From Embleya sp040605455 (GTDB lineage Bacteria > Actinomycetota > Actinomycetes > Streptomycetales > Streptomycetaceae), in the NCBI RefSeq assembly GCF_040605455.1, contig NZ_JBEXCV010000011.1, forward strand, positions 35,251-99,250: DNA of 64,000 nucleotides, read 5' to 3'. Under the pieces are notes generated by a model. That model did not search any database, was not told where the DNA came from, and saw only the letters and a list, made by a program, of their open reading frames with translations. The position numbers and the translations under genes are program-made. This document shows, piece by piece, positions 51,567 through 60,775 of this stretch. Numbering within the stretch: the stretch's first letter is position 1; every line of letters begins with the position of its first letter.

Positions 51567-53492
51567 ATGCCCCCTGTCAGCGAACGCGAAGCCCGCAAGG
51601 TCGCCGAGGAAGCGCGGCAACAGGACTGGGACAAGCCCAGTTTCGCCAAGGAGCTCTTCCTCGGGCGCTTTCGGCTCGACCTTGTCCACCCGCACCCCGA
51701 GGCCGATCCGGAGGAGATCCGCCGGGGGGAGGAATTCCTCGCGGTGTTGCGCGAATTCCTCATCACCCGGGTGGACCCCACGGTGATCGAGCGCGATGCG
51801 CGGATCCCGGACGAGGTGATCAAGGGCCTGGCCGAGATCGGCGCGCTGGGCATGAAGATCGACACCGAGTACGACGGCCTGGGCCTGAGCCAGCTGTACT
51901 ACAACAAGGCGCTGGTCCTGGTGGGCTCGGTCAACGCCGCGCTCGGCGCGCTGCTGTCCGCGCACCAGTCGATCGGGGTGCCGCAGCCGGTCAAGATGTT
52001 CGGCACAGACGAGCAGAAGCGCGAGTTCCTGCCGCGCTGCGTGCGTGAGGTCAGCGCCTTCCTGCTCACCGAGCCGGACGTGGGCTCCGACCCGGCCCGA
52101 CTGGCCACCTCCGCGGTGCCCACCGAGGACGGCGAGGCGTATGTCCTGGACGGCGTGAAGCTGTGGACCACCAACGGCGTGGTGGCCGGCCTGCTCGTGG
52201 TGATGGCCCGGGTGCCGAAGGCCGAGGGCCGGCGCGGCGGGATCACCGCGTTCGTGGTGGACGCGGACAGCCCCGGGATCACCGTGGAGAACCGCAACGC
52301 CTTCATGGGCCTGCGCGGCATCGAGAACGGGGTGACCCGCTTCCACAACGTCCGGGTGCCCGCCGCGAACCGGATCGGCGCCGAGGGCGCGGGCCTGAAG
52401 ATCGCGCTGACCACGCTCAACACCGGCCGACTCTCGCTGCCCGCGATGTGTGCCGGCGCCGCCAAGTGGTCGCTCAAGGTGGCCCGCGAGTGGGCGGGCG
52501 AGCGCGAGCAGTGGGGTCGGCCGATCGCCGGCCACGAGGCGGTCGCGGGCAAGATCGCCTACATCGCGGCCAGTGCCTTCGCGCTGGAGGCGGTCCTGGA
52601 GCTGACCGCCCGGATGGCCGACGAGGACCGCCGCGACATCCGGATCGAGGCGGCGCTGGCGAAGCTGTACGCCTCAGAGGTGGGCTGGACGGTCAGCGAC
52701 GAACTCGTGCAGATCCGAGGGGGTCGCGGCTACGAGACCGCCGCCTCGCTGCGCGCCCGCGGCGAACGCGGTGTGCCCGCCGAGCAGATGTTGCGGGACA
52801 TGCGGATCAACCGGATCTTCGAGGGCTCGACCGAGATCATGCACCTGCTGATCGCGCGCGAGGCGGTGGATGCCCACCTGGCCGTGGCCGGCGACATCAT
52901 CGACCCCGAGGCGGACCTGAAGGCCAAGGGCAAGGCCGCCGCCGACGCGGGCGTCTTCTACGCCAAGTGGCTGCCCAAGCTGGTCACCGGCAAGGGGCAC
53001 GTGCCCACGTCCTACCGCGAGTTCGCCCCAGTCGGCGCGCCGAGCCTGGCCGCGCACCTGCGCTTCGTCGAGCGCGCCTCCCGCCGGCTGGCCCGCTCCA
53101 CCTTCTACGGAATGGCCCGCTGGCAGGGCGCGATGGAACGCAAACAGGGCTTCCTGGGCCGGATCGTCGACATCGGCGCCGAACTGTTCGCGATGAGCGC
53201 GGTGTGCGTGCGCGCCGACATGCTGCGCCGCCGCGACCTGGAGCAGGGCCGGGCCGCGTACGAACTCGCCGACCTGTTCTGCCGGCAGGCGCAGATCCGG
53301 GTGGACGAACTGTTCGGCCGGTTGTGGACCAACACCGACGCGTTGGACGTCAAGGCCGTCGAAGGCGTACTGGCGGGCCGGCACCTGTGGCTGGAGGAGG
53401 GTGTCCTCGACCCGTCCACCGAGGGCCCCTGGATCGCCGACGCGACGCCCGGCCCGGCCAAGGTGGACAACGTGCACCGGCCCGTCGGCTGA
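51567..53492 (+). CDS. Acyl-CoA dehydrogenase with C-terminal extension (VLCAD/ACAD9-like)
   Basis: First step of beta-oxidation, with FAD. The 641-residue product is longer than the usual ~380 residues. The N-terminal core has SAHQSIGVPQPVKMFGTDEQKREFLP, AFLLTEPDVGSDPARL and GVKLWTTNGVVA. ALAKLYASEVGWTVSDELVQIRGGRGYE is next. RDMRINRIFEGSTEIMHLL carries the Glu that acts as catalytic base in medium-chain relatives. The extra ~190 C-terminal residues are helical, as in VLCAD-type enzymes that dimerise on membranes. GAGGAG lies 6-11 nt before ATG 51567. The fatty acid is not known. Confidence 0.92.
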   Translation: MPPVSEREARKVAEEARQQDWDKPSFAKELFLGRFRLDLVHPHPEADPEEIRRGEEFLAVLREFLITRVDPTVIERDARIPDEVIKGLAEIGALGMKIDTEYDGLGLSQLYYNKALVLVGSVNAALGALLSAHQSIGVPQPVKMFGTDEQKREFLPRCVREVSAFLLTEPDVGSDPARLATSAVPTEDGEAYVLDGVKLWTTNGVVAGLLVVMARVPKAEGRRGGITAFVVDADSPGITVENRNAFMGLRGIENGVTRFHNVRVPAANRIGAEGAGLKIALTTLNTGRLSLPAMCAGAAKWSLKVAREWAGEREQWGRPIAGHEAVAGKIAYIAASAFALEAVLELTARMADEDRRDIRIEAALAKLYASEVGWTVSDELVQIRGGRGYETAASLRARGERGVPAEQMLRDMRINRIFEGSTEIMHLLIAREAVDAHLAVAGDIIDPEADLKAKGKAAADAGVFYAKWLPKLVTGKGHVPTSYREFAPVGAPSLAAHLRFVERASRRLARSTFYGMARWQGAMERKQGFLGRIVDIGAELFAMSAVCVRADMLRRRDLEQGRAAYELADLFCRQAQIRVDELFGRLWTNTDALDVKAVEGVLAGRHLWLEEGVLDPSTEGPWIADATPGPAKVDNVHRPVG

Positions 53493-53499
53493 GTCACGC

Positions 53500-53528
53500 G
53501 CGGCCGGCGGGAGCGCCCCGCCGGCCGC
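53500..53528 (+). terminator. 12-bp hairpin after the acyl-CoA dehydrogenase
   Basis: Arms 53500-53511 and 53517-53528 are perfectly complementary with a 5-nt loop, 7 nt after the stop. Probably a terminator. Confidence 0.75.
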
Positions 53529-53619
53529 ACCCGCCGGCACGCACGGCCCGCGGCCGGTCACCGCGGGCAATCGGTCGACCTGCGCTCGGCGCCCGGCCGG
53601 CGCGGGCCACAATGGTCGG

Positions 53620-54882
53620 ATGGACTCCCTGGCCGATCCGTACGCGCCCTTCGCCGCCCCCGACCAGTCGACCACCCGACGGGACATCGTCCTGCTCGGC
53701 TCCACCGGGTCGATCGGGACCCAGACCATCGACGTGGTTCGCGCCCACCCCGAGCTGTTTCGGATCGTCGGCCTGTCCGCCGGCGGCGGCCGGGTGGACG
53801 AGCTGGCCCGACAGGCGCTCGAACTCGGGGTCGAGGTGGTCGCGGTGGCCAAGGCGTCCGCCGCGCAGGACCTGCAACTGGCCTTCTACGCCGAGGCGCA
53901 GCGCCGCGGCTACGCCAAGGGGCAGTACAAGCTGCCGCGCATCCTGGCCGGACCCACCGCCGCCACCGAGCTGGCCGCACACCCGTGCGACGTGGTCCTC
54001 AACGGGATCACCGGCTCGATCGGCCTGGCCCCCACCCTCGCCGCGCTGACTGCGGGCCGCACCCTCGCGCTGGCCAACAAGGAGTCGCTGATCGTCGGCG
54101 GCCCACTGGTCAAGGCGATCGCCAAGCCCGGCCAGATCGTCCCGGTCGACTCCGAGCACTCGGCGCTGATCCAGGCCCTGCGCGGCGGTCGCGCCGATCA
54201 GGTCGAGCGGCTCGTGGTGACCGCCAGCGGCGGCCCGTTCCGCGGTCGCAGCCGCGCCGACCTGGTCGACGTCACGCCCGAGGAGGCCGCGGCGCACCCC
54301 ACCTGGGACATGGGCCCGGTCATCACGATCAACTCGGCGACCCTGGTCAACAAGGGCCTGGAGGTGATCGAAGCGCACCTGCTCTACGACATCCCGTTCG
54401 ACCGGATCGACGTCGTCGTACACCCGCAGTCGATCGTGCACTCGATGGTCGAGTTCGTGGACGGCTCGACCCTGGCCCAGGCATCGCCGCCGGACATGCG
54501 ACTGCCGATCGCGCTCGGCCTGTCCTGGCCCGACCGGGTGCCGAACGTCGCGGCCGGCTGCGACTGGACCAAGGCGGCCACGTGGGAGTTCTTCCCACTC
54601 GACCACGAGGCGTTCCCGGCGGTCGACCTGGCATACGCCGCAGGCCGCGCCGGCGGCACCGCGCCGGCCGTGTTCAACGCGGCCAACGAGGAGTGTGTGG
54701 ACGCGTTCGTCGCGAGACACCTGAAGTTCAACGGCATCACCGACACGGTCGCCGCCGTCTTGAGCGAGCATGATGTACGTGGGGACGGCAACCGGCTGAC
54801 GCTGGAGGACGTCCTCGACGCGGAGGACTGGGCGCGCCGACGGGCACGCGAGATCATCGCCCACCAAGGAGAACCCCGTTGA
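53620..54882 (+). CDS. dxr: 1-deoxy-D-xylulose-5-phosphate reductoisomerase
   Basis: Second step of the MEP isoprenoid pathway (IspC), using NADPH and a divalent metal. The 420-residue product has LLGSTGSIGTQTIDVVRAHP (NADPH motif, about residues 26-45), ANKESLIVGGPLV, the metal ligands in PVDSEHSALIQAL, TASGGPFRGRS and INSATLVNKGLEVIEAH, with HPQSIVHSMVEFVDGS. ATG 53620 is preceded by GGTCGG only. The stop overlaps the M50 protease start. The gene order dxr-protease-ispG is standard in actinobacteria and links isoprenoid genes with a protease. Confidence 0.97.
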   Translation: MDSLADPYAPFAAPDQSTTRRDIVLLGSTGSIGTQTIDVVRAHPELFRIVGLSAGGGRVDELARQALELGVEVVAVAKASAAQDLQLAFYAEAQRRGYAKGQYKLPRILAGPTAATELAAHPCDVVLNGITGSIGLAPTLAALTAGRTLALANKESLIVGGPLVKAIAKPGQIVPVDSEHSALIQALRGGRADQVERLVVTASGGPFRGRSRADLVDVTPEEAAAHPTWDMGPVITINSATLVNKGLEVIEAHLLYDIPFDRIDVVVHPQSIVHSMVEFVDGSTLAQASPPDMRLPIALGLSWPDRVPNVAAGCDWTKAATWEFFPLDHEAFPAVDLAYAAGRAGGTAPAVFNAANEECVDAFVARHLKFNGITDTVAAVLSEHDVRGDGNRLTLEDVLDAEDWARRRAREIIAHQGEPR

Positions 54883-56180
54883 CCTTGTTCATGACGATCC
54901 TCGGCATCGTCGTCTTTGTCGTGGGCCTGCTGTTCTCCATCGCCTGGCACGAGGCGGGCCACCTGATCACCGGCAAGATGTTCGGCGTGCGGGTGCCGCA
55001 GTACATGGTCGGCTTCGGCAAAACGTTGTGGTCGAAGAAGATCGGTGAGACCGAGTACGGCATCAAGGCAGTGCCCGCCGGCGGCTACTGCCGACTGATC
55101 GGCATGTTCCCGCCGGACGCGACCGGCAAGATCCAGGCGCGCAGCACCTCGCCCTGGCGCAGCATGATCGAGGACGCGCGGGAGGCCTCCTACGAGGAGG
55201 TCGGTCCCGGCGACGAGAACAGGCTGTTCTACCAGCGCAAGCCCTGGCAGCGGACGATCATCATGCTGGCCGGCCCGTTCATGAACCTGATCCTGGCCAT
55301 CGCGCTGTTCGCGGTGTTCCTGATGGGCTTCGGGATCAACACGACCACGTCGACCGTCGCCACGGTGTCCGAGTGCGTGGTCCGGGCCGATGCCAAGACC
55401 GACAAGTGCACGCCGAACGACCCGGCCGCCCCCGGCAAGGCGGCCGGACTCCTGCCGGGCGACAAGATCGTGTCGTTCAACAACACGAAGGTGCGCGACT
55501 ACGACACGCTGCAGGACCTGATCCGCAAGTCCTCGGGCGAGGTGACCCTCGTGGTGGACCGGGCCGGCAAGCAAGTCACGCTCAAGCCGGTGCTGGCCCG
55601 GAACCGGGTGGTCAAGCTCGACGGCGACCACCGACCGATCAAGGGCGAGTACGTCGAGACCGGATTCCTCGGTATCTCCCCGGCCACCGGCATCGAGCGC
55701 AAGAGCGCGTCGGAGTCCGTGACGGTGATGACCGACATGGTCGACAACGCCTTCCACAGCCTGCTGCGCATCCCGCAGAAGGTGCCCGCGCTGTGGGGCG
55801 CGGCCTTCCAGGGCGACGAGCGCGACCAGGACTCGCCGGTGGGCGTGGTCGGCGCGGCCCGGGTCGGCGGCGAGGTCGCCGCGCTCGACGTGCCCGCGTC
55901 CCAGCGGGTCGGCCTGATGATCTTCATCATCGCGGGCTTCAATCTGTCGCTGTTCCTGTTCAACATGCTGCCGCTGCTCCCGCTGGACGGCGGACACGTG
56001 GTCGGCGCGTGGTGGGAGTCGGTCCGCCGGTGGATCGCGAGCCTGCGCAGGAAGCCCGACCCGGGTCCGTTCGACGTGGCCAAGCTGATGCCGGTGGCCT
56101 ACGTGGTGGCGTCGGTCTTCATCGCCTTCACCGTTTTGGTGTTGATCGCCGACCTGATCAACCCGGTCAAGCTCACTTAG
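54879..56180 (+). CDS. Site-2 (M50) intramembrane metalloprotease, RseP/Rip1-like
   Basis: Cuts membrane-bound proteins such as anti-sigma factors inside the bilayer. The 433-residue product has the zinc motif HEAGH near residue 24 in the first span. A PDZ domain (about residues 180-250: GKAAGLLPGDKIVSFNNTKV) and the third ligand in LFNMLPLLPLDGGHVVG (about residue 365) follow. Four spans are expected. TTG 54879 overlaps the dxr stop (TTGA) and has AAGGAG 7 nt upstream, so it is preferred; ATG 54891 is an alternative. Located between dxr and ispG as in Streptomyces. The substrate is not known. Confidence 0.95.
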   Translation: MTLFMTILGIVVFVVGLLFSIAWHEAGHLITGKMFGVRVPQYMVGFGKTLWSKKIGETEYGIKAVPAGGYCRLIGMFPPDATGKIQARSTSPWRSMIEDAREASYEEVGPGDENRLFYQRKPWQRTIIMLAGPFMNLILAIALFAVFLMGFGINTTTSTVATVSECVVRADAKTDKCTPNDPAAPGKAAGLLPGDKIVSFNNTKVRDYDTLQDLIRKSSGEVTLVVDRAGKQVTLKPVLARNRVVKLDGDHRPIKGEYVETGFLGISPATGIERKSASESVTVMTDMVDNAFHSLLRIPQKVPALWGAAFQGDERDQDSPVGVVGAARVGGEVAALDVPASQRVGLMIFIIAGFNLSLFLFNMLPLLPLDGGHVVGAWWESVRRWIASLRRKPDPGPFDVAKLMPVAYVVASVFIAFTVLVLIADLINPVKLT

Positions 56181-56338
56181 CGCGATACGTCCGTCCCGTC
56201 CGACTCCCGCGCCGACCCGCTTGTGTCGATCACGCAACAGGTGGGTCGGCACGGGGGCACGGGCGCGTCCGCACCCGGGTGCGGTGGCGTAGCGTTGAGC
56301 GCGACCCACCACGCCGAACCCACGGGACTAAAGCGAAG

Positions 56339-57496
56339 ATGACCGCGATCCAGCTCGGAATGCCGTCCGTACCTGCCCGGCCCCTCACGCCGCGCCGCAA
56401 GTCACGGCAGATCATGGTCGGCAACGTGGCCGTCGGCGGAGACGCCCCGGTGTCGGTGCAGTCCATGACCACCACCCTGACCTCCGACGTCAATGCCACG
56501 CTTCAGCAGATCGCCGAGCTGACCGCCTCCGGCTGCCAGATCGTCCGTGTCGCGGTGCCCTCCCAGGACGACGCCGACGCGCTGCCCGCGATCGCCCGCA
56601 AGTCGCAGATCCCGGTCATCGCGGACATCCACTTCCAGCCGAAGTACGTGTTCGCCGCGATCGACGCCGGCTGCGCCGCGGTGCGGGTGAACCCCGGCAA
56701 CATCAAGCAGTTCGACGACAAGATCGCCGAGATCGCCAAGGCCGCGTCCGCCGCCGGCACCCCGATCCGGATCGGCGTCAACGCCGGGTCGCTGGACAAG
56801 CGGCTGCTGGCCAAGCACGGCAGGGCCACCCCCGAGGCGCTGGTCGAATCCGCGCTGTGGGAGTGCTCGTTGTTCGAGGAGCACGACTTCCGGGACATCA
56901 AAATCTCGGTCAAGCACAACGACCCCGTCGTGATGATCGAGGCATACCGGCTGCTCGCCGAGCGCTGCGACTACCCGCTGCACCTGGGCGTGACCGAGGC
57001 CGGCCCCGCCTTCCAGGGCACCATCAAGTCCGCGGTCGCGTTCGGGGCGCTGCTCGCGCAGGGCATCGGCGACACCATCCGGGTCTCCCTCTCCGCCCCG
57101 CCGGTCGAGGAGATCAAGGTCGGCAACCAGATCCTGGAGTCGCTGGGTCTGCGGCAGCGCGGCCTGGAGATCGTCTCCTGCCCGTCCTGCGGTCGTGCCC
57201 AGGTCGACGTGTACAAGCTGGCCGAGGAGGTCACCGCGGGCCTGGACGGGCTCAAGGTGCCGCTGCGGGTGGCCGTCATGGGCTGCGTCGTCAACGGTCC
57301 CGGCGAGGCTCGCGAGGCGGACCTGGGCGTGGCGTCCGGCAACGGCAAGGGCCAGATCTTCGTCAAGGGCGAGGTGATCAAGACCGTGCCCGAGTCGAAG
57401 ATCGTGGAGACCCTGATCGAGGAAGCCCTCAAGCTCGCCGAGCAGATGCAGGCGGACGGCGTGATCAGCGGCGACCCGATCGTCGACATCGCCTGA
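56339..57496 (+). CDS. ispG: 4-hydroxy-3-methylbut-2-en-1-yl diphosphate synthase
   Basis: Penultimate MEP-pathway enzyme (GcpE), reducing MEcPP to HMBPP with a [4Fe-4S] cluster. The 385-residue product has SVQSMTTTLTSDVNATLQQI (barrel start), VIADIHFQPKYVF, NPGNIKQFDDKI and KHNDPVVMIEAYR. The cluster cysteines are in SCPSCGRAQVD (two Cys) and AVMGCVVNGPGEAREAD (one). ATG 56339 is preceded by AAGCGAAG. It follows the M50 gene by 158 bp, so it may have its own promoter. Confidence 0.97.
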   Translation: MTAIQLGMPSVPARPLTPRRKSRQIMVGNVAVGGDAPVSVQSMTTTLTSDVNATLQQIAELTASGCQIVRVAVPSQDDADALPAIARKSQIPVIADIHFQPKYVFAAIDAGCAAVRVNPGNIKQFDDKIAEIAKAASAAGTPIRIGVNAGSLDKRLLAKHGRATPEALVESALWECSLFEEHDFRDIKISVKHNDPVVMIEAYRLLAERCDYPLHLGVTEAGPAFQGTIKSAVAFGALLAQGIGDTIRVSLSAPPVEEIKVGNQILESLGLRQRGLEIVSCPSCGRAQVDVYKLAEEVTAGLDGLKVPLRVAVMGCVVNGPGEAREADLGVASGNGKGQIFVKGEVIKTVPESKIVETLIEEALKLAEQMQADGVISGDPIVDIA

Positions 57497-57708
57497 GCCG
57501 AGCCCACCCGGACCCCTCCGGCTCGCCCGATTCGCTCGGCCCGATCTGCTCGGCCCGATCCCGCCGACCGGCCGAAGCGCCGCCCGACCGGATCAATCCA
57601 CTGCGCCACCCGAGTGACAAATCGTTGATGCACCCCTACCCCCGGTAATCGACCTCGATCATCGAGACACGTGATCGGGGCGCCGCCCCCGGGGGAGGGG
57701 CGTCGTGC

Positions 57709-59160
57709 GTGGGACGCATCATCGTGGCCGGACTGGCCGTCGCCGGCATGATCGTGGGCACCGCGGGGGTTCCCGCGAGCGGACCCGACCCGGGCGACCG
57801 GCCGGCCGCGCGGGTGGCGCCCGGCATCGCATGGGGCGCCTGCCCCGCCGATGTCGCCGCACCCGGGCTGCGCTGCGGGACGCTGGCCGTCCCGGTCGAC
57901 CACGCGCGCGCCGACGGGCCCACCACCATGCTGGGCGTCTCGCTCGCACCGGCCACGGGCGGCCGGCCCCGGCGCGGCACGATCGTGGTCAACCCCGGAG
58001 GCCCGGGCGGCGGCGGCATGTGGCTTGCCGACCTGGTGCGGCACGCTCTGCCGGAACGGGTGCGGCAGAGCTACGACATCGTCGGCGTCGACCCGCGCGG
58101 CAACCACCACAGCGACCCGATCTCCTGCGTCGACGCGAGCTTCGAGCGGGCCCCGAAGCCGGACCCGGTGCCCGCCACGCCACAGGACGAGGAGCGGCTG
58201 ATCGAGCGCGCCCGCACCTACGCGCGCGGCTGCGCCGAGCGGGCCGGCGACCTGCTGCCGCACCTGGGCACCCTGGAGAACGCGCGCGACCTCGACCTGC
58301 TCCGCGCCGCGCTCGGCGAACCGCGGATCTCCTTCATCGGCTGGTCCTACGGCACCTACCTCGGCGCGGTCTACGGACACCTGTTCCCCGAGCGGGTCGA
58401 CCGGATGATTCTGGACAGCGTCGTCGACCCGCGCCCGGACCAGGTCTGGTACGGGTCCAACCTGCGCCAGGACGTCGCCTTCCAGGACCGCTGGCGAGAC
58501 CTCGTCGCGGCCGAAGGCGCCGACCTGGACGACCTGTTCGCCCGCTCGCTCGCCGGCGTCCGGACCGAGCCCGCCGGCGGCACCGTCGGCCCCGCCGAAC
58601 TGCGCGACATCGCCACCCGGGTCCTGTACAACTCGCAGACCTGGCCGGGGTTCGCCAAGGCGCTGCGCGCCCACGACCGAGGCGACCCGGCCCCGCTGGC
58701 CGCGCTGTACGCGCCGTCCACCGCACACGACGTCAACGGCACCGCGATCTACACCGCCGTCGAATGCCACGACGGCCCGTGGCCGCGCGACTGGTCGGTG
58801 TGGGACCGCGACACCCGTGCCGTGGACCGGATCGCGCCCTTGGTGACCTGGTCCAATACGTGGTTGAACGCACCATGCGCGTTCTGGCCGGTGCCCGCCC
58901 GGACGCCGCCGACCGTCGACGGCCACGACCTGCCGCCGGTGCTGCTCGTGCAGGGCACCCGGGACCCGGCCACCCCACCCGCCGGGGCGAGCGCGCTGCA
59001 CCGGGCGCTGCCCTCCTCGCATCTGATCACCGTGCTCGACGAGGGCGACCACGGGATCCTCGCGTTCCAACCCGACCCATGCGTCCTGCGGGCCGCCTCG
59101 GCCTATCTGACCGACGGCACGCTCCCGCCGGGCCGCGACACCGTCTGTGAGGCATCGTGA
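57709..59160 (+). CDS. Secreted alpha/beta hydrolase (tripeptidyl aminopeptidase-like, S33), first of two
   Basis: The 483-residue product has a short signal (IIVAGLAVAGMIVGTAGVPA) and then WGACPADVAAPGLRCGTLAVPVDHA, typical of the SlpD/SlpE and TAP group. VVNPGGPGGGG is the oxyanion-hole block, YDIVGVDPRGNHHSDPISC follows, and the nucleophile is GWSYGTYLG (GxSxG). The acid is likely in VLLVQGTRDPATPP and the His in DEGDHGILAF. Four or more Cys suggest disulfides. Such enzymes release N-terminal tripeptides or act on esters. Start GTG 57709 with a GGGGGAGGGG run upstream. Stop overlaps the next hydrolase gene (GTGA). Confidence 0.9.
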   Translation: MGRIIVAGLAVAGMIVGTAGVPASGPDPGDRPAARVAPGIAWGACPADVAAPGLRCGTLAVPVDHARADGPTTMLGVSLAPATGGRPRRGTIVVNPGGPGGGGMWLADLVRHALPERVRQSYDIVGVDPRGNHHSDPISCVDASFERAPKPDPVPATPQDEERLIERARTYARGCAERAGDLLPHLGTLENARDLDLLRAALGEPRISFIGWSYGTYLGAVYGHLFPERVDRMILDSVVDPRPDQVWYGSNLRQDVAFQDRWRDLVAAEGADLDDLFARSLAGVRTEPAGGTVGPAELRDIATRVLYNSQTWPGFAKALRAHDRGDPAPLAALYAPSTAHDVNGTAIYTAVECHDGPWPRDWSVWDRDTRAVDRIAPLVTWSNTWLNAPCAFWPVPARTPPTVDGHDLPPVLLVQGTRDPATPPAGASALHRALPSSHLITVLDEGDHGILAFQPDPCVLRAASAYLTDGTLPPGRDTVCEAS

Positions 59161-60650
59161 CTCGCGCCGTCCGCGTCCTGCTGGCGGGCGCGCTGACCGC
59201 CGCCGTGCTGACCGCCGCCGGCCCGGCCCGGGCGGACATCGAGCCGATCGTGTGGGGCGACTGCCCGCCGGGCACCGCGACGGGGGAGCGCTGCGGCACC
59301 ATCGCGGCACCGCTGGACCACGCACGACCGGCCGGCCCGCGCATTCGGGTCGGCGTCTCGAAGGTCGCGGCCACCGGGAGCAAGGCGGAATACCAGGGCA
59401 TCCTGATGGTCAACTTCGGCGGCCCGGGCGCCGCCGGCGTCGGCTCGATGGCGGCACTCGCCGGCGGCCTGCCCGAGCGGCTGCGCCGGGCCTACGACCT
59501 GATCGGCTTCGACCTGCGCGGACGCGGTACCAGTACGCGCGTGGAGTGCACCGACCCGCAGACCTTCGGCCGTGTGCCCAGGCCCGACCCGGCGCTGCCG
59601 GGCAGCCGGGCGGCGCACCTGGCCGCGGCCCGCGCGTTCGCCGACGGTTGCCGCAGGTCCGCCGGCGACCTGTTGCCGCACCTGACCACCCGGGACATCG
59701 CGCGCGACCTCGACCTGGTCCGGGCCGCTTTCGGCGCCGACCGGCTCTCCATCCTGGGCTACTCCTACGGCAGCTACCTGGGCGCGGTCTACGGGCAACT
59801 CTTCCCGAACCGGGTGCACCGGATGCTGCTCGACAGCCTGGTCGACCCGACGAAGGTCTGGTACGGGACCGGTTTCCTCCAGGCCCGCGGGTTCGACGCG
59901 CGCCGCCACGACTGGGCCGCGTGGACGGCCGACCGGGCCGACCGCTTCCACCTGGGCGGCAGCACCACGGCCGTGCTGGCGACCTGGGACCGACTGCGCA
60001 TCGGGCTCGCCGCACACCCGGCGGCCGGCGTGTTCGGCGGCGTCGAACTCGACCAGTACACGCTCGGCAAGCTGTACACCGACCGGGACTGGTCGAGTCT
60101 GTCCGGCGCCCTCGCGGACTACGCCTCGGGCGATCCGGCCGCGCTGCTCGCCGGGCGCAAGCCGGCCACCGCGGACGAGGTCAACTTCGAGTCGGTGTTC
60201 CAGACCGTCGCCTGTGCGGACGCCCCCTTCCCGGCCGACGAGTCGGTGTTCGAGCGCGACATGGCCGTGCTCCGGGCCCGCCACGGCGCGCTGGGCGCGG
60301 CCATCGCCGCTCCCGGCGCGTGCCTGTACCTGCAGAGCAATACCGCGCCGCCGACCCGGATCGACGGGGCCGGTCTGCCCGGCGTCCTGCTCATCCAGTC
60401 GGTCGGCGATCCGGCGACGCCCTACGAAGGGGCTCTGCGCCTGCACGCCGCGCTGCCCACGTCGCGGCTGCTCACCGTGCGCGGCAACGGCAACCACGGG
60501 CACTACCTCGTCGAGGGCCCGTGCGTCGACGACCGGGGCACCGCCTACCTGGTCGACGGCGTCCTGCCCGCGACCGACATCGAGTGCAACGGCCCCGCCG
60601 CGACCGACCCGGAACCGCGCCGATCGGAGATCGTGCACCCGCACCACTGA
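59157..60650 (+). CDS. Secreted alpha/beta hydrolase (TAP-like, S33), second of two
   Basis: The 497-residue product has a clear signal peptide (residues 1-26, ending GPARA). Then come WGDCPPGTATGERCGTIAAPLDHA, VNFGGPGAAGV, YDLIGFDLRGRGTSTRVEC and the nucleophile in GYSYGSYLG. The acid lies in VLLIQSVGDPATPY and the His in GNGNHGHYLV. It is related to the preceding gene and is co-translated with it (4-nt overlap), so a duplication of a secreted peptidase or esterase is likely. Substrate unknown. Confidence 0.9.
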   Translation: MTRAVRVLLAGALTAAVLTAAGPARADIEPIVWGDCPPGTATGERCGTIAAPLDHARPAGPRIRVGVSKVAATGSKAEYQGILMVNFGGPGAAGVGSMAALAGGLPERLRRAYDLIGFDLRGRGTSTRVECTDPQTFGRVPRPDPALPGSRAAHLAAARAFADGCRRSAGDLLPHLTTRDIARDLDLVRAAFGADRLSILGYSYGSYLGAVYGQLFPNRVHRMLLDSLVDPTKVWYGTGFLQARGFDARRHDWAAWTADRADRFHLGGSTTAVLATWDRLRIGLAAHPAAGVFGGVELDQYTLGKLYTDRDWSSLSGALADYASGDPAALLAGRKPATADEVNFESVFQTVACADAPFPADESVFERDMAVLRARHGALGAAIAAPGACLYLQSNTAPPTRIDGAGLPGVLLIQSVGDPATPYEGALRLHAALPTSRLLTVRGNGNHGHYLVEGPCVDDRGTAYLVDGVLPATDIECNGPAATDPEPRRSEIVHPHH

Positions 60651-60775
60651 CCCGCCCGCCGAGGGCCCGCCGGGCCAGGTCGCCGATTCCGCCGCCTCCC
60701 CGGCGGCACAGGCGGCCCGGACCTGCATAGGGTGGTGCCGCAAGACTGGCATTTCCCCAAGGTCCGCCTGATGGC

